A stretch of DNA of 64,000 nucleotides from CBDCWT01 sp965223305 (lineage in GTDB: Bacteria > Planctomycetota > Planctomycetia > Pirellulales > Pirellulaceae): positions 1-64,000 of the forward strand of contig CBDCWT010000001.1 of assembly GCA_965223305.1 (NCBI GenBank), read 5' to 3'. Under the pieces are notes generated by a model that worked only from the letters and a program-made list of their open reading frames with translations, searched no databases and was not told the DNA's origin. Below, one piece after another: positions 17,988 through 27,544 of the stretch; position 1 is the stretch's first letter; the number at the start of each line of letters is the position of its first letter. Both the position numbers and the translations under genes were made by a program.

Positions 17988-19402
17988 GCGAACAACTCGT
18001 GTTTGACGTCGCCATAAACATCGGTCAACCGAAAGTCGCGACCAGCGTGCTGATATGTCAGACGCCGGTGATCTAAACCCAAAGCAAATAGCAAGGTTGC
18101 ATGCAAATCGTGCATGTGCACTGGATCTTCGACGGGACGAAAACCGAATTCGTCCGTCTCGCCGTATGTCAAACCGGCACGGACGCCGCCGCCAGCCATC
18201 CACATCGTAAAACCTTGGGGATGATGATTTCGGCCATCAGCACCTTCTACTGTCGGAGTACGCCCGAATTCAGCACCCCACAAGACCAGAGTATCTTCGA
18301 GCAAACCCCGGCGGGCCAGATCGGTCAGCAGGCCCGCGATGGGCTGATCGACTTTCGCCGACTCCCGAATCAGCCCCGGTTGGACCTTCTTATGGTGGTC
18401 CCAAGTATAGTTGGTTGATACCTGGATGTACCGCACGCCAGCCTCGGCGAACTTCCGCGCCAACAAACACTGGCGAGCAAAGTTGTCGGTCGGTGAGGCG
18501 CCCACGCCATACAGATCTAGGGTTGCTTGCGGTTCATCATCCAAGCTCATGATTTGCGGCACTGTCGATTGCATGCGAAATGCCAATTCGTAGCTGGCAA
18601 TCAACCCTTCGATACCCGGATCGACAGTCGCCACACTCAGGTGCTCTCGATTGAGTACCTGAATCAAATCCAACTGAGCACGCTGCGCATCAGGATCGAT
18701 GCGGCGGTTGACGATGTTCGAGATCTGGGCATCGGCAATCGGGATCTCTGCCGATCCGATCGCCGTTCCTTGGTGCACTGCCGGCAAGAAGGCGTTGCCG
18801 TAGTTTTGCACTCCACCGTGGCCGCGCGGCGGCGAGATGGTGATGAACGCGGGAAGGCTGTCGCTTTCGCATCCCAGTCCGTAACTGACCCAAGCCCCGA
18901 CGCTCGGCCGCACTAAGTTGGCCTGGCCCGTGTGCAGTCGCAAGAGCGCTTCGCCATGGGCCGTGCCTTCGGTGTGCATCGATCTCACAACGCACAGACG
19001 GTCCGCCTGCTGAGATAGATGAGGGAACAACTCGCTCATCCAGATACCGCTGTCGCCGTACTGCGCGAACCGGAAAGGTGATCCCAAGACCTTACCCAGT
19101 TCCGCTTTGTCACTCCCGACCGCCTGCGGCGAGAGGGGTTGACCGTCTTGCGCAGCGAGGCGCGGTTTGAAGTCGAAGGTGTCCACATGACTGGGCCCAC
19201 CCCACATGAACAAGAAGATAACTCGCTTGGCACGTTGCGGAAGATGCGGCAGCTTGGGAGCTAGTGGGCTCGGCGCCGCCTCCGATGCTGATTGTCCTGC
19301 ACGTCCGACCAGCGCCGCCAAAGCCAAGCTGCCGAATCCACAGGCGCTGTTGCGCAACATTGCTCGCCGCGTAGACCGGGGTGCAAACTGATTACAAGCC
19401 AT
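17984..19402 (-). CDS. DUF1501 family protein (472 aa)
   Basis: A sulfatase/alkaline-phosphatase-fold family, abundant in planctomycetes and nearly always paired with a PSD1 (DUF1549/DUF1553) protein. The exact reaction is unknown. The start was set at the ATG giving MACNQFAPRSTRRAMLRNSA, a twin-arginine signal, 8 nt after the upstream stop; a frame extension to 19456 would overlap that gene. Family landmarks are FLFMWGGPSHVDTFDFKP near the N-terminus, a central ARKFAEAGVRYIQVS, and VLWGAEFGRTPTVEGADGRNHHPQG near the C-terminus, which carries the expected metal-binding-like His residues. It probably acts outside the cytoplasm with its partner in polymer degradation. The stop codon lies within a MITE end. 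Confidence 0.88.
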   Translation of the reverse strand: MACNQFAPRSTRRAMLRNSACGFGSLALAALVGRAGQSASEAAPSPLAPKLPHLPQRAKRVIFLFMWGGPSHVDTFDFKPRLAAQDGQPLSPQAVGSDKAELGKVLGSPFRFAQYGDSGIWMSELFPHLSQQADRLCVVRSMHTEGTAHGEALLRLHTGQANLVRPSVGAWVSYGLGCESDSLPAFITISPPRGHGGVQNYGNAFLPAVHQGTAIGSAEIPIADAQISNIVNRRIDPDAQRAQLDLIQVLNREHLSVATVDPGIEGLIASYELAFRMQSTVPQIMSLDDEPQATLDLYGVGASPTDNFARQCLLARKFAEAGVRYIQVSTNYTWDHHKKVQPGLIRESAKVDQPIAGLLTDLARRGLLEDTLVLWGAEFGRTPTVEGADGRNHHPQGFTMWMAGGGVRAGLTYGETDEFGFRPVEDPVHMHDLHATLLFALGLDHRRLTYQHAGRDFRLTDVYGDVKHELFA

Positions 19403-19410
19403 GGATCCAA

Positions 19411-21932
19411 TCACTCCAAATACTGAAACTGACTCGACGCAAACACGGCGTGGCAAGCCATCGCCAAGGCGTTGAGCTCCGCTCGTTGGTCACCCTGTCG
19501 CTCCAGGCGTGCTGCGGTTCCCGCCAAGAAATCCAACAATGCCTGCCGCTGTGCGGGAGTGGGCGAGCACCCTAGCAGCTGACCAAACATCGTCACGATC
19601 CTTGCCTCCCAGTGGGTCGACGAGGTCTCCAGAATTCGGGCCGCCGCCGCTCGGGCGGCCTCCATCACCATCTCGTCGTTCAGCATGAACAGGCTTTGAG
19701 TCGGCACTGTCGTGCGCGGACGGGCTCCCGTAGTGACATGCGGGTCGGCAAAGTCGAAGACCTGAAACAGCTCGGGTAAGTCGTTGCGAATCACGGGCAG
19801 GTAAACACTCCGACAAGGGAAGTCGGTACGGCGGCGAACCTTGTTGTCCCCGACGGCGGTGGCCTGATCCTCTAGGTACCAAACCGTCGACTCGCGCGGC
19901 GTTAAATCAAGCTGCCCGGCAGCGAGCAACATCGCGTCCCGCAACGACTCCGGGTCCAGCCGGCGGCGATGACCGCGCCAGAGGAGGCGGTTGTCTGGAT
20001 CGCGGGCGTGATGCGCGGGCAGGTGCCGGCTGCTGAGCGCGAACACGCGACTCAAGACGATCTGCTTCACCACCGCCTTAAGGGACCAGCCCGAGCCGAT
20101 GAGTTCAGCAGCGAGGTAATCGAGTAGCTCCGGATGACTCGGCGCAGCCCCGGTGCGTCCGAAACTGTCAACTGTGGGCACAATGCCGCGGCCGATCAGG
20201 TGATGCCAGATTCGGTTGGTATAGACGCGAGCCGCAAGTTGGCCGGCGCGGCCGTTGCCATCGGTCAGCCAACGGGCGAGGGCGACGCGCCCACTCTGGC
20301 CGCTGTCAATCTCAGGCGGCGCGTGATCACAGAGGACACGGAGAAAACCCCGCGGAACTCGCTCGCCCGGCCGGTCAAACTGCCCGGAGAGCCGGATGCG
20401 CTCATCCGAAGGCTGGTCGCTATCCGTGGGGATCATCGCCCGAGCTGGAATTGCTGGAGGGGCGGACAACGCCGCAGACAGCTCATTACACAGCGTTTCT
20501 TGAGCGGCGATCCGCGCGGAAATTGGCTGCGCGTCGTCTTTGGCCGCGGCGGCGATCGCGTCCGCCGGTTCGTCGTCCAGCGAGGCCAACGACTGCGGGT
20601 CACCACTACGAAGTCGTTTTAGGACGGACTTGGCCTGCTGGCTCCTCTTCTTAAGCTGTGACAGTTCGCGCCAGTATCTCTCGTACGCCGAGTCCGCCTG
20701 CTCGCCATCTTCACCGAGCCCGACCAGCCGTTCCATCACACGTTGCTGGTTGAGCATGTAGCGCTGCTCCATCACCTGCGTCGAGGTGAAGATCCCGGCC
20801 AAGGCGTAGTAGTCGGCCGTAGGAAACGGGTCGAACTTGTGGTCGTGGCAGCGGGCGCAACCCAAAGTTTGCCCGAGCAGCGCGCGCCCGACCGTGTCGA
20901 TCTGTTCGTCCGCAATCTCCATGCGCTGTTTCTGTTCATCGGTCCCCAGCAACACCTTGGGACCAACCACCAGAAAACCGGCTGCGACCCGCTGCCGGTC
21001 ACGTTGTTCGACAGAATCGAAAGGAAGCAGATCCCCGCAGATTTGCTCCAGCACAAATCGGTCGTGGGGGAGATCTGCGTTCACGGCGGCAATGACCCAA
21101 TTGCGATATCGCCACGCCTCGCGAAACAGGAAATTCTCGTCCAGACCGTTCGAGTCAGCGTAGCGGGCCAGGTCGAGCCAGTGCCGTCCCCAACGTTCAC
21201 CGAACTGGGGCGAGCTGAGCAGCCGGTCCACTAACCGCTCGAGCGCCGCAGGGGCGCTATCAGCGAGAAACGAGTCGACTTGTTCAGAGGTCGGAGGCAG
21301 GCCAAGCAGCTGGAAATAGAGGCGGCGCACAAGTTCGCGAGCGTCGGCGTCAGATCCGGGCGTCAGCCCAGCACGTTCCAGCTGCGCGAGCACAAATCGA
21401 TCGATCGTACCGCGCGGCCATACACGGTCCTGGACCTCGGGAGGGGACGGTTGGACGAGTGGCTGAAAGGCCCAGTGGTTCTTGCCAGCAACTGGATCGG
21501 AAGGGGTTTTGGCAACGGCCGGCCCACCCTCCCGCGGACCCCGGTGCCCCCAACTGGACCCACCGCTCCAGCCGCGCGACCGCCCTGCGCAGAGAGCGGG
21601 CCGCTGGGTGGCATCTGCAAGTCGTCGTCAACGTAACGAACGGCGCGAACTAGTAGGCTGGCCTCGACGTCGCCAGGTACGATAGCCGGTCCGCTATCCC
21701 CGCCCCGGCTCCACTGGGCTCGGCTGTCCAACCGAAGTCCAGCCTCCGCTTCATCCGCGTCTTGCGAATGGCATGCATAGCAATGTTGCACTAGCAGTGG
21801 GCGAATGTGAGTCTCGTAATAGTGAGAGCCTGCCTGAGCAGATTCCGTTGGGTCTGCTGCCGAGGCGGGCCAGCCGGCAATGCTGATCAGAAGTGCCGCG
21901 AGCGCGGCGGATGTGTTGGCGGAGAGGCGCAT
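19411..21932 (-). pseudogene. PSD1/DUF1549-DUF1553 cytochrome-type protein, two frameshifts
   Basis: Read with two corrections this is a full ~840-residue planctomycete protein. The start giving MRLSANTSAALAALLISIAG is a Sec signal. It is followed by a PSC1-type heme motif CYACH, DUF1549 (LARYADSNGLDENF), a second CARCH, and DUF1553 (RVYTNRIWHHLIGRGIVPT, then TQSLFMLND). The frame breaks at about 21583-21585 and 21539-21542. Removing one base from the C-run (G-run on the coding strand) at each place restores the family sequence SAQAVARLERWVQLGAP, then PREGGPAVAKTP. Downstream of the second break the frame is open for about 700 codons. It forms an operon with the DUF1501 gene. Sequence error is as likely as true decay. 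Confidence 0.85.
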
Positions 21933-22095
21933 GCTGAACCGAGGAAGGCGAGGCTGAAGGCAAACGCAGCCGGGGCGCTGTCGCAAGCCCCCATTCTACT
22001 GGCCCCGCAGAAGGGCTGTCTAGAGAAAGCACGGGGGGGGATGGAAGGCTCGTTGGCCCGTAAACAACCGGACCGAAAGTGGCATGCTCGGCCTG

Positions 22096-22336
22096 CAATC
22101 AGCCGGAATGCGTTAGCCCGGATTATTCATGAAGATCGTTGCGAGAGGTTGTAAGTACGTTCGTGGCAAGGAAGGCGAGCAATTCTTCCGCAGGCGTATT
22201 AAAGCAATACGTCGAGGGAGAATTGTGAAGCATGACGAAGCCACGGATGGACTTACGACCTCGCAGCAGATCGCTCATGAATAATTCGGGTTAGCATCCG
22301 GTTGTGAACCGTGGGCTAACGCCCAGCGGCTGATTG
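22096..22336. repeat. Full palindromic REP (family A) interrupted by a MITE
   Basis: The uninterrupted form of this ~66-bp palindrome is seen at 61873-61938, with halves CAGCCGGAATGCGTTAGC and CCGTGGGCTAACGCCCAGCG. Here the first half is cut exactly after GCGTTAGC, and after the MITE it resumes with TTAGCATCCGG. The REP is therefore a pre-existing target and TTAGC is the duplicated site. Confidence 0.8.
22114..22293. mobile_element. MITE-like palindromic element, copy 2, with 5-bp target duplication
   Basis: A ~170-180 bp element inverted relative to the copy at 17805-17987, so the two bracket the DUF1501/PSD1 pair. Ends are CCGGATTATTCATGA and TCATGAATAATTCGGG. TTAGC flanks both sides, and the REP copies at 51572 and 61873 show the empty site with a single TTAGC. 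This is direct evidence of transposition. No open frame is present. A degenerate partial end (CATGAACAACCTCTCGCGACGA) lies near 44477. Confidence 0.8.
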
Positions 22337-22525
22337 TAGTACCGGCCCGAACCCGGGCGTAAGCCCCATCAATGTAGCAGGTACACTCCGTGTGCCGTCC
22401 GCCAAAAGCAGAAGCACTCACAAACACAAAAACCGGCGCTGGCCAGCGGCTCGGCGGGAGCCTCGCCCTCCCGGGCGCTTTGCGCAACAGAGAGCATCGA
22501 CTGTCGTTTGGAAGGCGATGTTCGC

Positions 22526-23506
22526 TCAGCTGGGGTGGACGCGGTCGGGTAGCACTTTGATCACCACACAGGAAACGTTGTCGTGTGAATCTCGCCGGAG
22601 CGCTTCGAGTACCAGCGCGTCGGCGGCTTCCTGGGGGCTGCCATCGGCGACCCGCTGCGCAATCAGCTCATCGTCCAGCACGCCGGTCAGTCCATCCGTC
22701 GCAAGTAACAACCGATCGCCTGCCTGGAGCTCTACGGTCTGCATGAATGGGGGCTCGAGATCCTTCGTCGATACCGCATTCAGCACAACATGACGGTAAC
22801 TACTCTGCTGCGCTTCCCGAGCGGTGAGCACACCCGCGTCGACTAACGTCTGAACAAATGTCTGATCCCGGGTCAGCCGCCGAATCCTCGAGCCGCGAAT
22901 CAAGTAGGCGCGACAGTCGCCAACGTTTGCCACATGAGCGGTGTCACCATTGATGATGATCGAGGCCATGGTGGCGCCCATCTGACGGCAGTCGGGGCAG
23001 CGTCTCGCCAGCCGATTCATCCCTCGCCGTGCCGCCTGCAGAGCACGTTCGACGACCGATTTAGCACTGCGGTCGTCCAGCTTGCCCCGCCTTGTCGCGG
23101 CCTGCAAGACACGAGGAACGGCCTTCACCACGTAGCGGCTGGCTTCTGCGCCACCTTGACGGCCGCCCATCCCGTCAGCGACCAGGAAAATTCCCTGCGT
23201 CACATCGGCGTAACACTTATCTTCGTTGTTGGCGCGGTATCCACCGCGCACACAGCGAGAACCGGCTCGGAGACGCAACGGCTCGGGCAGCTTTTCCTGC
23301 AGTGCGTGTCTTTCGAGCTGTCCACGATGACTTCCGCACGCCGGGCGCAACGGCTCGGGCAGCTCTACTTGGAGGGCGCGGCCAGGGACTTGGAACGATA
23401 TGGCTTCGTCGATGGGAGCAAGCCGGGCATTCGTGGCAGGTGTTGCCTGCCAGCCGAGCGGCTCTTGGCTAGATCCCCGTCTTTCTTGGCATGCCAGCTC
23501 GACCAT
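22526..23506 (-). CDS. PP2C-family Ser/Thr protein phosphatase (326 aa)
   Basis: A metal-dependent phosphatase that would remove phosphate from Ser/Thr kinase targets in the cytoplasm. The ~250-residue PP2C domain begins after a ~75-residue N-terminal extension. Metal-binding motifs are visible: RANNEDKCYAD, FLVADGMGGRQGG, VANVGDCRAYLI, LLLATDGLTGVL and DSHDNVSCVVI. The extension holds a degenerate internal repeat around LPEPLRPACG and LPEPLRLRAG, unusual for the family, so a later start is possible. A G-rich stretch precedes the chosen ATG. No kinase gene is adjacent. Confidence 0.88.
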   Translation of the reverse strand: MVELACQERRGSSQEPLGWQATPATNARLAPIDEAISFQVPGRALQVELPEPLRPACGSHRGQLERHALQEKLPEPLRLRAGSRCVRGGYRANNEDKCYADVTQGIFLVADGMGGRQGGAEASRYVVKAVPRVLQAATRRGKLDDRSAKSVVERALQAARRGMNRLARRCPDCRQMGATMASIIINGDTAHVANVGDCRAYLIRGSRIRRLTRDQTFVQTLVDAGVLTAREAQQSSYRHVVLNAVSTKDLEPPFMQTVELQAGDRLLLATDGLTGVLDDELIAQRVADGSPQEAADALVLEALRRDSHDNVSCVVIKVLPDRVHPS

Positions 23507-24141
23507 GGCTCACCCCCTTTCCTGTTGCAGTTCAATGCGGCTTTTACATCGAGGTTGAGAGAACACGTTGCAAACCGCGGACCGCGCGTCGAGCACGAGA
23601 ACGTGCCGGGAAACCGTTCGGCTGAGCGAAGACCTGAGTGGGATCGAATGCGCTATATCGCACACAAGTCGCACACTAGCCCGTGCTGGGCCGCGCGCTC
23701 GCGGGCCCTGTTCGGATCGTGAACGACCCGATGGAGGAGAAACGGCGGTGTCGATGAAGGGCAGTCGTCTTCCCGAAAAACACCTTCGGCCGGTGGGGAT
23801 TTCTTGTAGCCGAATTCGCCGGGATTTGGGCGAATCGACTGTTCGCCAAACTCTGGCGAGTTCGGCTACGACTCTGGCGAGTTCGGCTACGGAGGGTTCG
23901 GCTACCAACCAAACTACGGAGGGTTCGGCTGCCAAACTCTGGCGAGTTCGGCTACGGCGAGTTCGGCTACAGGAGAGTTCGGTTACAGAAGGGGAACAGA
24001 ACTCGGCAACTGTTGTTTGGCAGCGCGCCCTGCCCCCCGGTCAGGATAAAAGATTGCAGGCCACTTGATCGATAATCTGTCCGGCGATATATCCATACTC
24101 CCATACTCCCGGACATCGCAGCAGAGAAATCTAGACAGCGA
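23507..24141. other. Intergenic region before the oxidase operon
   Basis: About 635 bases without a supported gene. It contains the tandem family-B array at 23838-24000. The remainder (23507-23830 and 24001-24141) shows nothing I can name. The sigma-54-like promoter of the operon follows directly at 24142. Confidence 0.6.
23838..24000. repeat. Tandem expansion of the GAGTTCGGCTAC repeat (family B)
   Basis: At least six copies of a core GAGTTCGGCTAC or GGGTTCGGCTAC, some with the fuller CCAAACTCTGGCGAGTTCGG, stand head to tail within ~160 bp. Elsewhere family B occurs singly or as inverted pairs. Confidence 0.85.
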
Positions 24142-24158
24142 TTGGCACCGCGTGTGCA
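24142..24158 (+). promoter_or_regulatory. Predicted sigma-54 promoter of the cytochrome oxidase operon
   Basis: TTGGCACCGCGTGTGCA has the GG-N10-GC spacing and a -24 box (TGGCAC) matching the sigma-54 consensus. It lies about 65 nt before the first gene of the operon. Read by eye, no scoring matrix used. Confidence 0.55.
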
Positions 24159-24221
24159 GAGCGTGACGGAACTTGTCTCGGCAGTGGAGGCAGGAAGACT
24201 ACTTTCTCGAAGGAGACATCC

Positions 24222-25433
24222 TTGGACTTCATGTGCAGACGCCGTTGGCTGAACGTGCTGGGGCTGACAGGTGTGGGGATCGTCGTTTTGGTTTCCGGCT
24301 GCTCGCGACGACAGCCGCTCTCTTTCACGGCGAGTGAGAGAGTGCAGGGCCTGCCTGCCAGTCATCAGGCGGAGGTCATGGCATCGCTGGCCCGCTTCTT
24401 CGGCACTCCCGAGAATCCGCGGCAGATGATCCCTGCTGAGGGCGCCGACCTCGAATCGGAGGACGTGGAGTTGGTCAGCGCCGTGGACGAGAAGCACCTG
24501 CGGCGGGGGGCGGAGGCGTACAACGCCCGCTGTGCCGGCTGCCATGGGGTGACCGGCGACGGTCAGGGGGCGGCGGCTGAGTATCTACAGCCCAAACCGC
24601 GCGACTACCGGCGCGGCGTGTTCAAGTTCACGTCGACGCCGTTCGGTGTCAAGCCAACGCGGTTCGACCTCGTGCGCACGGTGCGGTACGGCGCCAAGGG
24701 CACTTCGATGCCCGCGTTTCCTTGGATGACGAACGAGGATCTCGACGCGGTGGTCGACTATGTGATTGCCTTGAGTCAGCGCGGCGAGGTAGAAGAGCAG
24801 GTCGCGCAGATTGCCGAATTCGACTATGCCGAAGATGAGCAGATTGCTCCGGGTGAGTTTACCGACGCGCTCGACAACGTCCGCAGTTCGTGGGAGATGG
24901 CAGACCAACAGGTGGTTCAACCGTCAACGGCGCGGCCGCCCTACGACGCAGCTTCGATCGCGGCGGGCCGCCGTGCTTTCTTGACCGACAACTGTTGGAA
25001 ATGCCATGGCAAGGACGGGAAGGGGCAGACGGACTGGTTGAGCCACGAGTTCATCAGCGAGCAAGAGGCGTTACCAGCCGACCAACGCATCGAGATCAAC
25101 CGGGACGCTTGGGGAGAGGTTGCCCCGGCTGCCGACATCACTGCACGCATGTTGCATGGCGGTCGCCGGCCGATCGACATCTATCGCCGTATTCACACGG
25201 GGATCAACGGGACTCCCATGCCGGCTTTCTCGGCGACGTTCGCAGAGGATCCGGACAAGATTTGGCACCTGGTTCACTATGTGCTGAGCATCGTCGAAGG
25301 CGGTGCGGCGGAGCTGGCTGACGAAGTGGATCCGACGCAGCCAACCGATCCGCCAGCCGAGTCAAGCCAACCAGACCAACCGGATGAGGCAGACCAGCCA
25401 GCGCTGGTCCCTGCGGAAAGCGCGGAGCTTTGA
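24222..25433 (+). CDS. Diheme cytochrome c lipoprotein of the cbb3 oxidase operon (403 aa)
   Basis: Electron-transfer protein anchored by lipid (lipobox VSGC, Cys ~27) on the periplasmic side. Two c-type heme sites are visible, CAGCH (~104-108) and CWKCH (~258-262), with possible Met ligands in GTSMPAF and GTPMPAF. Each heme domain resembles cytochrome cbb3 subunit III or a class I cytochrome c. The C-terminus is a Pro/Glu-rich tail. The TTG start is preferred because AGGAG sits 6 nt upstream; ATG at 24231 is the alternative. No canonical CcoP exists in this operon, so this protein may do the CcoP job or replace it as electron donor. The next gene begins 3 nt after its stop. Confidence 0.85.
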   Translation: MDFMCRRRWLNVLGLTGVGIVVLVSGCSRRQPLSFTASERVQGLPASHQAEVMASLARFFGTPENPRQMIPAEGADLESEDVELVSAVDEKHLRRGAEAYNARCAGCHGVTGDGQGAAAEYLQPKPRDYRRGVFKFTSTPFGVKPTRFDLVRTVRYGAKGTSMPAFPWMTNEDLDAVVDYVIALSQRGEVEEQVAQIAEFDYAEDEQIAPGEFTDALDNVRSSWEMADQQVVQPSTARPPYDAASIAAGRRAFLTDNCWKCHGKDGKGQTDWLSHEFISEQEALPADQRIEINRDAWGEVAPAADITARMLHGGRRPIDIYRRIHTGINGTPMPAFSATFAEDPDKIWHLVHYVLSIVEGGAAELADEVDPTQPTDPPAESSQPDQPDEADQPALVPAESAEL

Positions 25434-25436
25434 ACG

Positions 25437-26060
25437 ATGGATAACGACGATCGCCAAGCAAAACAAGAGGAGCTCGACCGGCTACGTGCGCGGGCGGCCG
25501 AGCTAGAGCGCGAGCTGGAACCGGCCCCCGAGCATTGGGAGGCGACAAAGTTCTATGCCGCCTACCACGCTACGACCGGCTTCATCCTCGGCATGTTCGG
25601 TGCCGCCAGCAGCCTGTTGTTCAACATCGTGGGCTCGCTGCTGGTTGGTCAGCATCCGTTGAAGTTGATCCAAGTCTATTTGACTTTCCCGCTCGGCGCG
25701 CGCGCCTTGGCGGACGACTTCGACTCGGGCATTGCCTTGGCGGTCGGCTGTTGTCTCTATTTGGGAACGGGCATGTTGCTGGGGATTCCGTTCCAGCTGG
25801 TTTTGGCTCGGTTTCTGCCCCACGGGACGCTCGTACAGCGGTTGGTGTTGGCCACGCTGCTGGGCTTGTTGCTGTGGGTGATCAATTTCTACGGGATCCT
25901 GTCTTGGCTACAGCCGTTGCTGTTCGGCGACAACTGGATTCTCGACCAAATCCCGATGTGGGTCGCTGCGCTGACTCATCTCGTGTTTGCCTGGACCATG
26001 GCGTTGGTCTATCCGTGGGGTGAGTACAAACCGTACAGACGACAGACGGAGTTAGCATGA
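25437..26060 (+). CDS. Membrane protein of the cbb3 operon (207 aa)
   Basis: An integral membrane protein of unknown function with a charged, coiled-coil-like N-terminus (residues ~5-32, rich in E, R and L). About four hydrophobic segments follow, at ~45-70, ~95-125, ~135-158 and ~175-195. The start lies 3 nt after the preceding stop, and the stop overlaps the ccoN start as ATGA, so the three genes are translationally coupled. Position suggests a subunit or assembly factor of the oxidase. I do not recognise the family by motif. Confidence 0.7.
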   Translation: MDNDDRQAKQEELDRLRARAAELERELEPAPEHWEATKFYAAYHATTGFILGMFGAASSLLFNIVGSLLVGQHPLKLIQVYLTFPLGARALADDFDSGIALAVGCCLYLGTGMLLGIPFQLVLARFLPHGTLVQRLVLATLLGLLLWVINFYGILSWLQPLLFGDNWILDQIPMWVAALTHLVFAWTMALVYPWGEYKPYRRQTELA

Positions 26061-27520
26061 CGATCGAAGCGGACCGCGGAGCAACACCGCGTCACGAGGA
26101 CCTGGTCGACGAGTGGCTGGTACGGTGGTATTTCTATGCAGCGCTCACCTTCCTGGGCATATCGATGCTAGGGGGGTTGATGATGGCGCTGCAGCTGGTG
26201 CATTGGAACCACCAGGGTATCGAGCTCTTATCTCCCGGCCGCTGGCGGATGATCCACACCAATGCCGTGGCGTATGGTTTCCTGGCCAACGCATTCCTGG
26301 GGATGTTGCACTGGGCGGTGCCGCGGTTGACCCTTCACCCGGCGGCCAGCAGTAAGTTGTCGTACTTCATCTTTGCTGCTTGGCAGTTGATCGTGTTGAG
26401 TACAGCGGTGGGAATCATTGTCGGGCCCACCCTGCAAGCTCAGCCGTGGGTCGCCGAGCTGGCCAGAACGGCACACATTTCGGCATCGCTGGGGGCTCAG
26501 GGGTTGGAGTGGGGCGAGACGCCGTTCTGGATCGATCCGGTGGCCCTGCTGGGGCTGGCGTTGTTGGCCTTCAATTGGCTGGTGCCCATCTCGCGGGCAA
26601 AGGGCCCGCTCTACGTCACCTTGTGGTACTTCATGGCCGCGTTCGTGTGGACGTTCCTCACCTACGCCATGGGGAACTTTGTTCCAGAGTACGCAGTTTC
26701 TGGTACAAGTGCGGGCGCGGTCAGCGGGCTGTTTATCCACGACCTGGTCGGCCTGTTCGTCACCCCGATGGGTTGGGGCATGATGTATTACATCGTGCCG
26801 ATCATTCTCAAGAAGCCCATCTGGAGCCACGGCCTGTCGCTCGTCGGCTTTTGGGGGCTGGCCTTCTTTTATCCCCTGCAGGGGATCCATCATTTTCTCT
26901 ACACGCCGATTCCGATGTTCCTCCAGTACGGGGCCATCATTTCGACGATCGCCGTCGAGTTCGTGGTGGCGACGGTGGTGATCAACTTTATCGGTACGAT
27001 CTGGGGCGAAGGCAGGATGGTCGTCACCAACATTCCCATCCGCTGGTTCTACACCGGGATGATCTACTACTTTATCACCTGTTTTCAGTGTGCCTTGCAG
27101 GTCACGCTGACCTTTCAAAAGCTGATTCACTTTACCGACTGGGTCGTCGGACACGCGCATCTGGTGATGTTCGGCGTCTTTAGCATGTGGATCTTCGGTT
27201 TCATGACTTACCTGTTTCCACGTCTGTTCGGCCGCCAGTGGTACAGCCGGCGGCTTTGTGAGTGGCATTTCTGGCTGTCGGCTGTAGGTGTGTTCGTGAT
27301 GTTTCTCGATCTGACGCTGGCCGGCATCTTCCAGGGATACTACTGGGCATCGCTGCAACCGTGGGAAGTTTCGGTTAACGGCTCGCAGCCGTTCTGGCTG
27401 ACGCGGGTCGTGGCGGGGCTGGCGATGTTTGCTGGGTTTTTGTGCTTTATCTACAACCTCTGGATGACGTGCCGGCGTGATGAGGCACCGCAGGAAACAA
27501 TGGCCGCCGCTCCAGCCTAA
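26057..27520 (+). CDS. ccoN: Cytochrome c oxidase cbb3-type subunit I (487 aa)
   Basis: Catalytic heme-copper subunit that reduces oxygen to water and pumps protons across the inner membrane. It is predicted to have about twelve membrane helices. Likely heme and CuB ligands are visible in RMIHTNAVAYGF, IHDLVGLFVTPMGWGMMYYIVP, GIHHFLYTPIPM and VGHAHLVMFGV. The length fits the CcoN family. It overlaps the preceding gene by 4 nt and is followed by ccoO after a 24-nt gap. cbb3 oxidases usually have high oxygen affinity, fitting a microoxic role. Family assignment rests on these motifs and on the adjacent ccoO and CcoI-type ATPase. Confidence 0.92.
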   Translation: MTIEADRGATPRHEDLVDEWLVRWYFYAALTFLGISMLGGLMMALQLVHWNHQGIELLSPGRWRMIHTNAVAYGFLANAFLGMLHWAVPRLTLHPAASSKLSYFIFAAWQLIVLSTAVGIIVGPTLQAQPWVAELARTAHISASLGAQGLEWGETPFWIDPVALLGLALLAFNWLVPISRAKGPLYVTLWYFMAAFVWTFLTYAMGNFVPEYAVSGTSAGAVSGLFIHDLVGLFVTPMGWGMMYYIVPIILKKPIWSHGLSLVGFWGLAFFYPLQGIHHFLYTPIPMFLQYGAIISTIAVEFVVATVVINFIGTIWGEGRMVVTNIPIRWFYTGMIYYFITCFQCALQVTLTFQKLIHFTDWVVGHAHLVMFGVFSMWIFGFMTYLFPRLFGRQWYSRRLCEWHFWLSAVGVFVMFLDLTLAGIFQGYYWASLQPWEVSVNGSQPFWLTRVVAGLAMFAGFLCFIYNLWMTCRRDEAPQETMAAAPA

Positions 27521-27544
27521 GTAGCGGCGAATACGGAGACATCG

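Noticed and set aside
23838..24000. CRISPR array
   Set aside because: Repeats are short, irregularly spaced and without unique spacers; no cas genes in the window.
26228..27358. 376-codon minus-strand frame opposite ccoN
   Set aside because: Antisense shadow of a well-supported oxidase gene; the translation is low-complexity H/D/R/Q-rich.
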